7,766 nucleotides of DNA from an uncultured Novosphingobium sp. (lineage in GTDB: Bacteria > Pseudomonadota > Alphaproteobacteria > Sphingomonadales > Sphingomonadaceae). The position numbers and the translations under genes are program-made. The notes below the pieces were generated by a model. The model was not told the origin of the DNA. It worked only from the letters and a program-made list of their open reading frames with translations, and made no database searches. The stretch is taken from positions 1-7,766 of the forward strand of contig CALCQB010000152.1 of assembly GCA_937897535.1 (NCBI GenBank), read 5' to 3'. Of this stretch, positions 6,756 to 7,766 are shown piece after piece (the first letter of the stretch is position 1; the number at the start of each line of letters is the position of its first letter).

Positions 6756-6901
6756 TCCGTCCGCTCCCACCAAAGCTCATTGCCAAGCCCTGCGGCCTGT
6801 GCATATAAGAATGCATGTTCCAATAAGTAGCGGCAGTCAAGCCGCCAGGCGATCCGGGCCGCAAGACAGGCCGAATGGTGCCGCGACATGGGAGAGCGAT
6901 C
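6756..6901. promoter_or_regulatory. Divergent intergenic control region
   Basis: 146 bp separate the monooxygenase and permease starts. On the plus strand TTGCCA (6780-6785) and TATAAG (6804-6809) are 18 nt apart, a reasonable sigma-70-like promoter for the permease with a leader of about 85 nt. No well-spaced pair was found for the minus strand; TTGACT (6840-6835) is the best -35 candidate but lacks a partner. Dyads: TGCAT/ATGCA (6800-6804 / 6811-6815), overlapping the plus -10 box, and GCGGC/GCCGC (6830-6834 / 6841-6845). A shared regulator site for both directions is plausible. Confidence 0.45.
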
Positions 6902-7766
6902 ATGGCTCCAGAACGTCTGCGCCTGCGGGAGAAGCTGAGCTACGGCTTCGGCGACATGGGCACCAGCTTGCCCTACAACATGGCGAGCGGGTTCCTGCTG
7001 CTCTATTACATCAACGTGGTGAAGCTGCCTGCGGCCGCAGTCGGCACGATCTTTCTGGTCGCGCGGCTGCTCGATGCGGTGATCGACGTGGTGGTCGGCG
7101 TGATGATCGACCGCACCCGCAGCCGCTGGGGCCGGACCCGGCCGTACTTCCTGTTCACCGCGCTGCCCTATGCGCTGGTTTCGGTCGCGGTGTTCGCGGT
7201 GCCGGGGGGGTGGAGCCAGGGCGCGCAGCTCGCCTATGCCTTCCTCACCTTCAAGGCGCTCGGCATCCTGATGAGCGTCGCCGCGATCCCCTACACCGCG
7301 CTGATGCCGATGATGACCAGCGATCCGGGCGAGCGGCTCAAGCTCGGCGGGTGGCGTTCGGTCGGGACCTCGGTGGGCGTGGTCCTTGGCACCGCCGCGG
7401 TCCAGCCGATCCTTGGCGCCTATGGCGGCGAGAACGCGCCGGGCGGCTACCGCGCCGCCGCAATGATCTTCGCCGTGATCTCGCTCTTCTGCTTCGCCGC
7501 GCTGTTCGCCAACTGCCGCGAGCGGGTGGTCGATCAGGCCCCGGCCCGGTTCGCGATCCTGCCCGAAGTCGGCAAGATGCTCCGCAATCGTGCCTGGGTG
7601 GTCGCATTCCTCTCGTGCCTGCTCTATTTCATCCGCTTCGGCGGGATGATGGCGATCACCGCCTATTTCGCAATCGACGTGCTGCGCGCGCCGTGGATGA
7701 TCGGGGTGATGCTGCCGGCGGTCGCGGGGATGCTGCTGCTGTCCTCGTTCTTCGCCCCGCCGATCC
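6902..7766 (+). CDS. MFS permease, GPH (MelB-like) sugar:cation symporter family, partial at window end
   Basis: The reading frame is open from ATG 6902 to the window end (288 codons, no stop), where the family is usually 440-500 residues, so the C-terminal part is missing. The translation starts MAPERLRLREKLSYGFGDMG, a typical GPH opening, followed by hydrophobic segments and the diagnostic loop MIDRTRSRWGRTRPYF (about residues 69-84) preceded by RLLDAVIDVVVG. About seven membrane segments are visible. GPH members are inner-membrane symporters for glycosides, pentosides and hexuronides; sphingomonad members are often found beside catabolic clusters with unproven substrates. GGGAG lies 7-11 nt before the ATG. 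The gene diverges from the monooxygenase set. A run of seven G (7204-7210) is read in frame and does not disrupt the protein. Substrate unknown: a glycosylated phenolic, its released sugar or an acid product are all possible. Confidence 0.88.
   Translation, partial: MAPERLRLREKLSYGFGDMGTSLPYNMASGFLLLYYINVVKLPAAAVGTIFLVARLLDAVIDVVVGVMIDRTRSRWGRTRPYFLFTALPYALVSVAVFAVPGGWSQGAQLAYAFLTFKALGILMSVAAIPYTALMPMMTSDPGERLKLGGWRSVGTSVGVVLGTAAVQPILGAYGGENAPGGYRAAAMIFAVISLFCFAALFANCRERVVDQAPARFAILPEVGKMLRNRAWVVAFLSCLLYFIRFGGMMAITAYFAIDVLRAPWMIGVMLPAVAGMLLLSSFFAPPI

Noticed and set aside
5718..6830. Plus-strand open frame of 370 codons opposite the monooxygenase gene
   Set aside because: His/Arg-rich translation with no domain; the opposite strand has all three FAD hydroxylase motifs.
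7204..7210. Seven-G run as a possible frameshift in the permease gene
   Set aside because: The frame through the run continues into sensible membrane-segment sequence and the DRTRSRWGRTRPYF loop lies in the same frame before it.

Overview
The window looks like chromosomal DNA of a high-GC alphaproteobacterium, most likely a sphingomonad (Sphingomonadaceae). The basis is the TonB-dependent receptor, with its Sphingomonas-style signal peptide and EIVVTAQ TonB box, together with a compact aromatic-catabolism cluster of the kind common in that family. No rRNA, tRNA, CRISPR array or recognisable insertion sequence was seen.

Layout. Positions 1-250 (minus strand, cut by the window edge) hold the middle of a Gfo/Idh/MocA-type oxidoreductase. 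Its N-terminal Rossmann half is missing, and the recognisable sequence fades between about 250 and 350, which suggests a broken gene or a junction. Positions 357-887 (plus) encode a small hypothetical protein resembling the DUF6623 type. A hairpin at 898-927 separates it from the convergent block. The rest of the minus strand reads from right to left: a class A FAD aromatic monooxygenase (6755-5643), a two-domain VOC extradiol ring-cleavage dioxygenase (5617-4715), an alpha/beta hydrolase resembling 2,6-dihydroxypseudooxynicotine hydrolase (4711-3551), then a 169-bp AT-richer gap with repeats and dyads, and a TonB-dependent outer-membrane receptor (3381-982). Divergently, from 6902 to the right edge, lies a GPH/MelB-type sugar:cation-symporter-like MFS permease, cut by the window end.

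How the genes fit together. The three minus-strand enzymes are closely spaced (25-nt and 3-nt gaps, each gene with its own Shine-Dalgarno) and so probably form one transcript. Together they can hydroxylate an aromatic ring, open it by meta cleavage and hydrolyse a C-C bond. The receptor would bring a bulky or scarce substrate across the outer membrane, and the divergent permease could move the substrate or a released moiety across the inner membrane. The substrate cannot be read from the sequence. Acyl-phenols or flavonoid/polyketide-like phenolics, possibly glycosylated, are the best-motivated guesses. No regulator gene is visible in the window; candidate operator-like repeats are present in both intergenic control regions.
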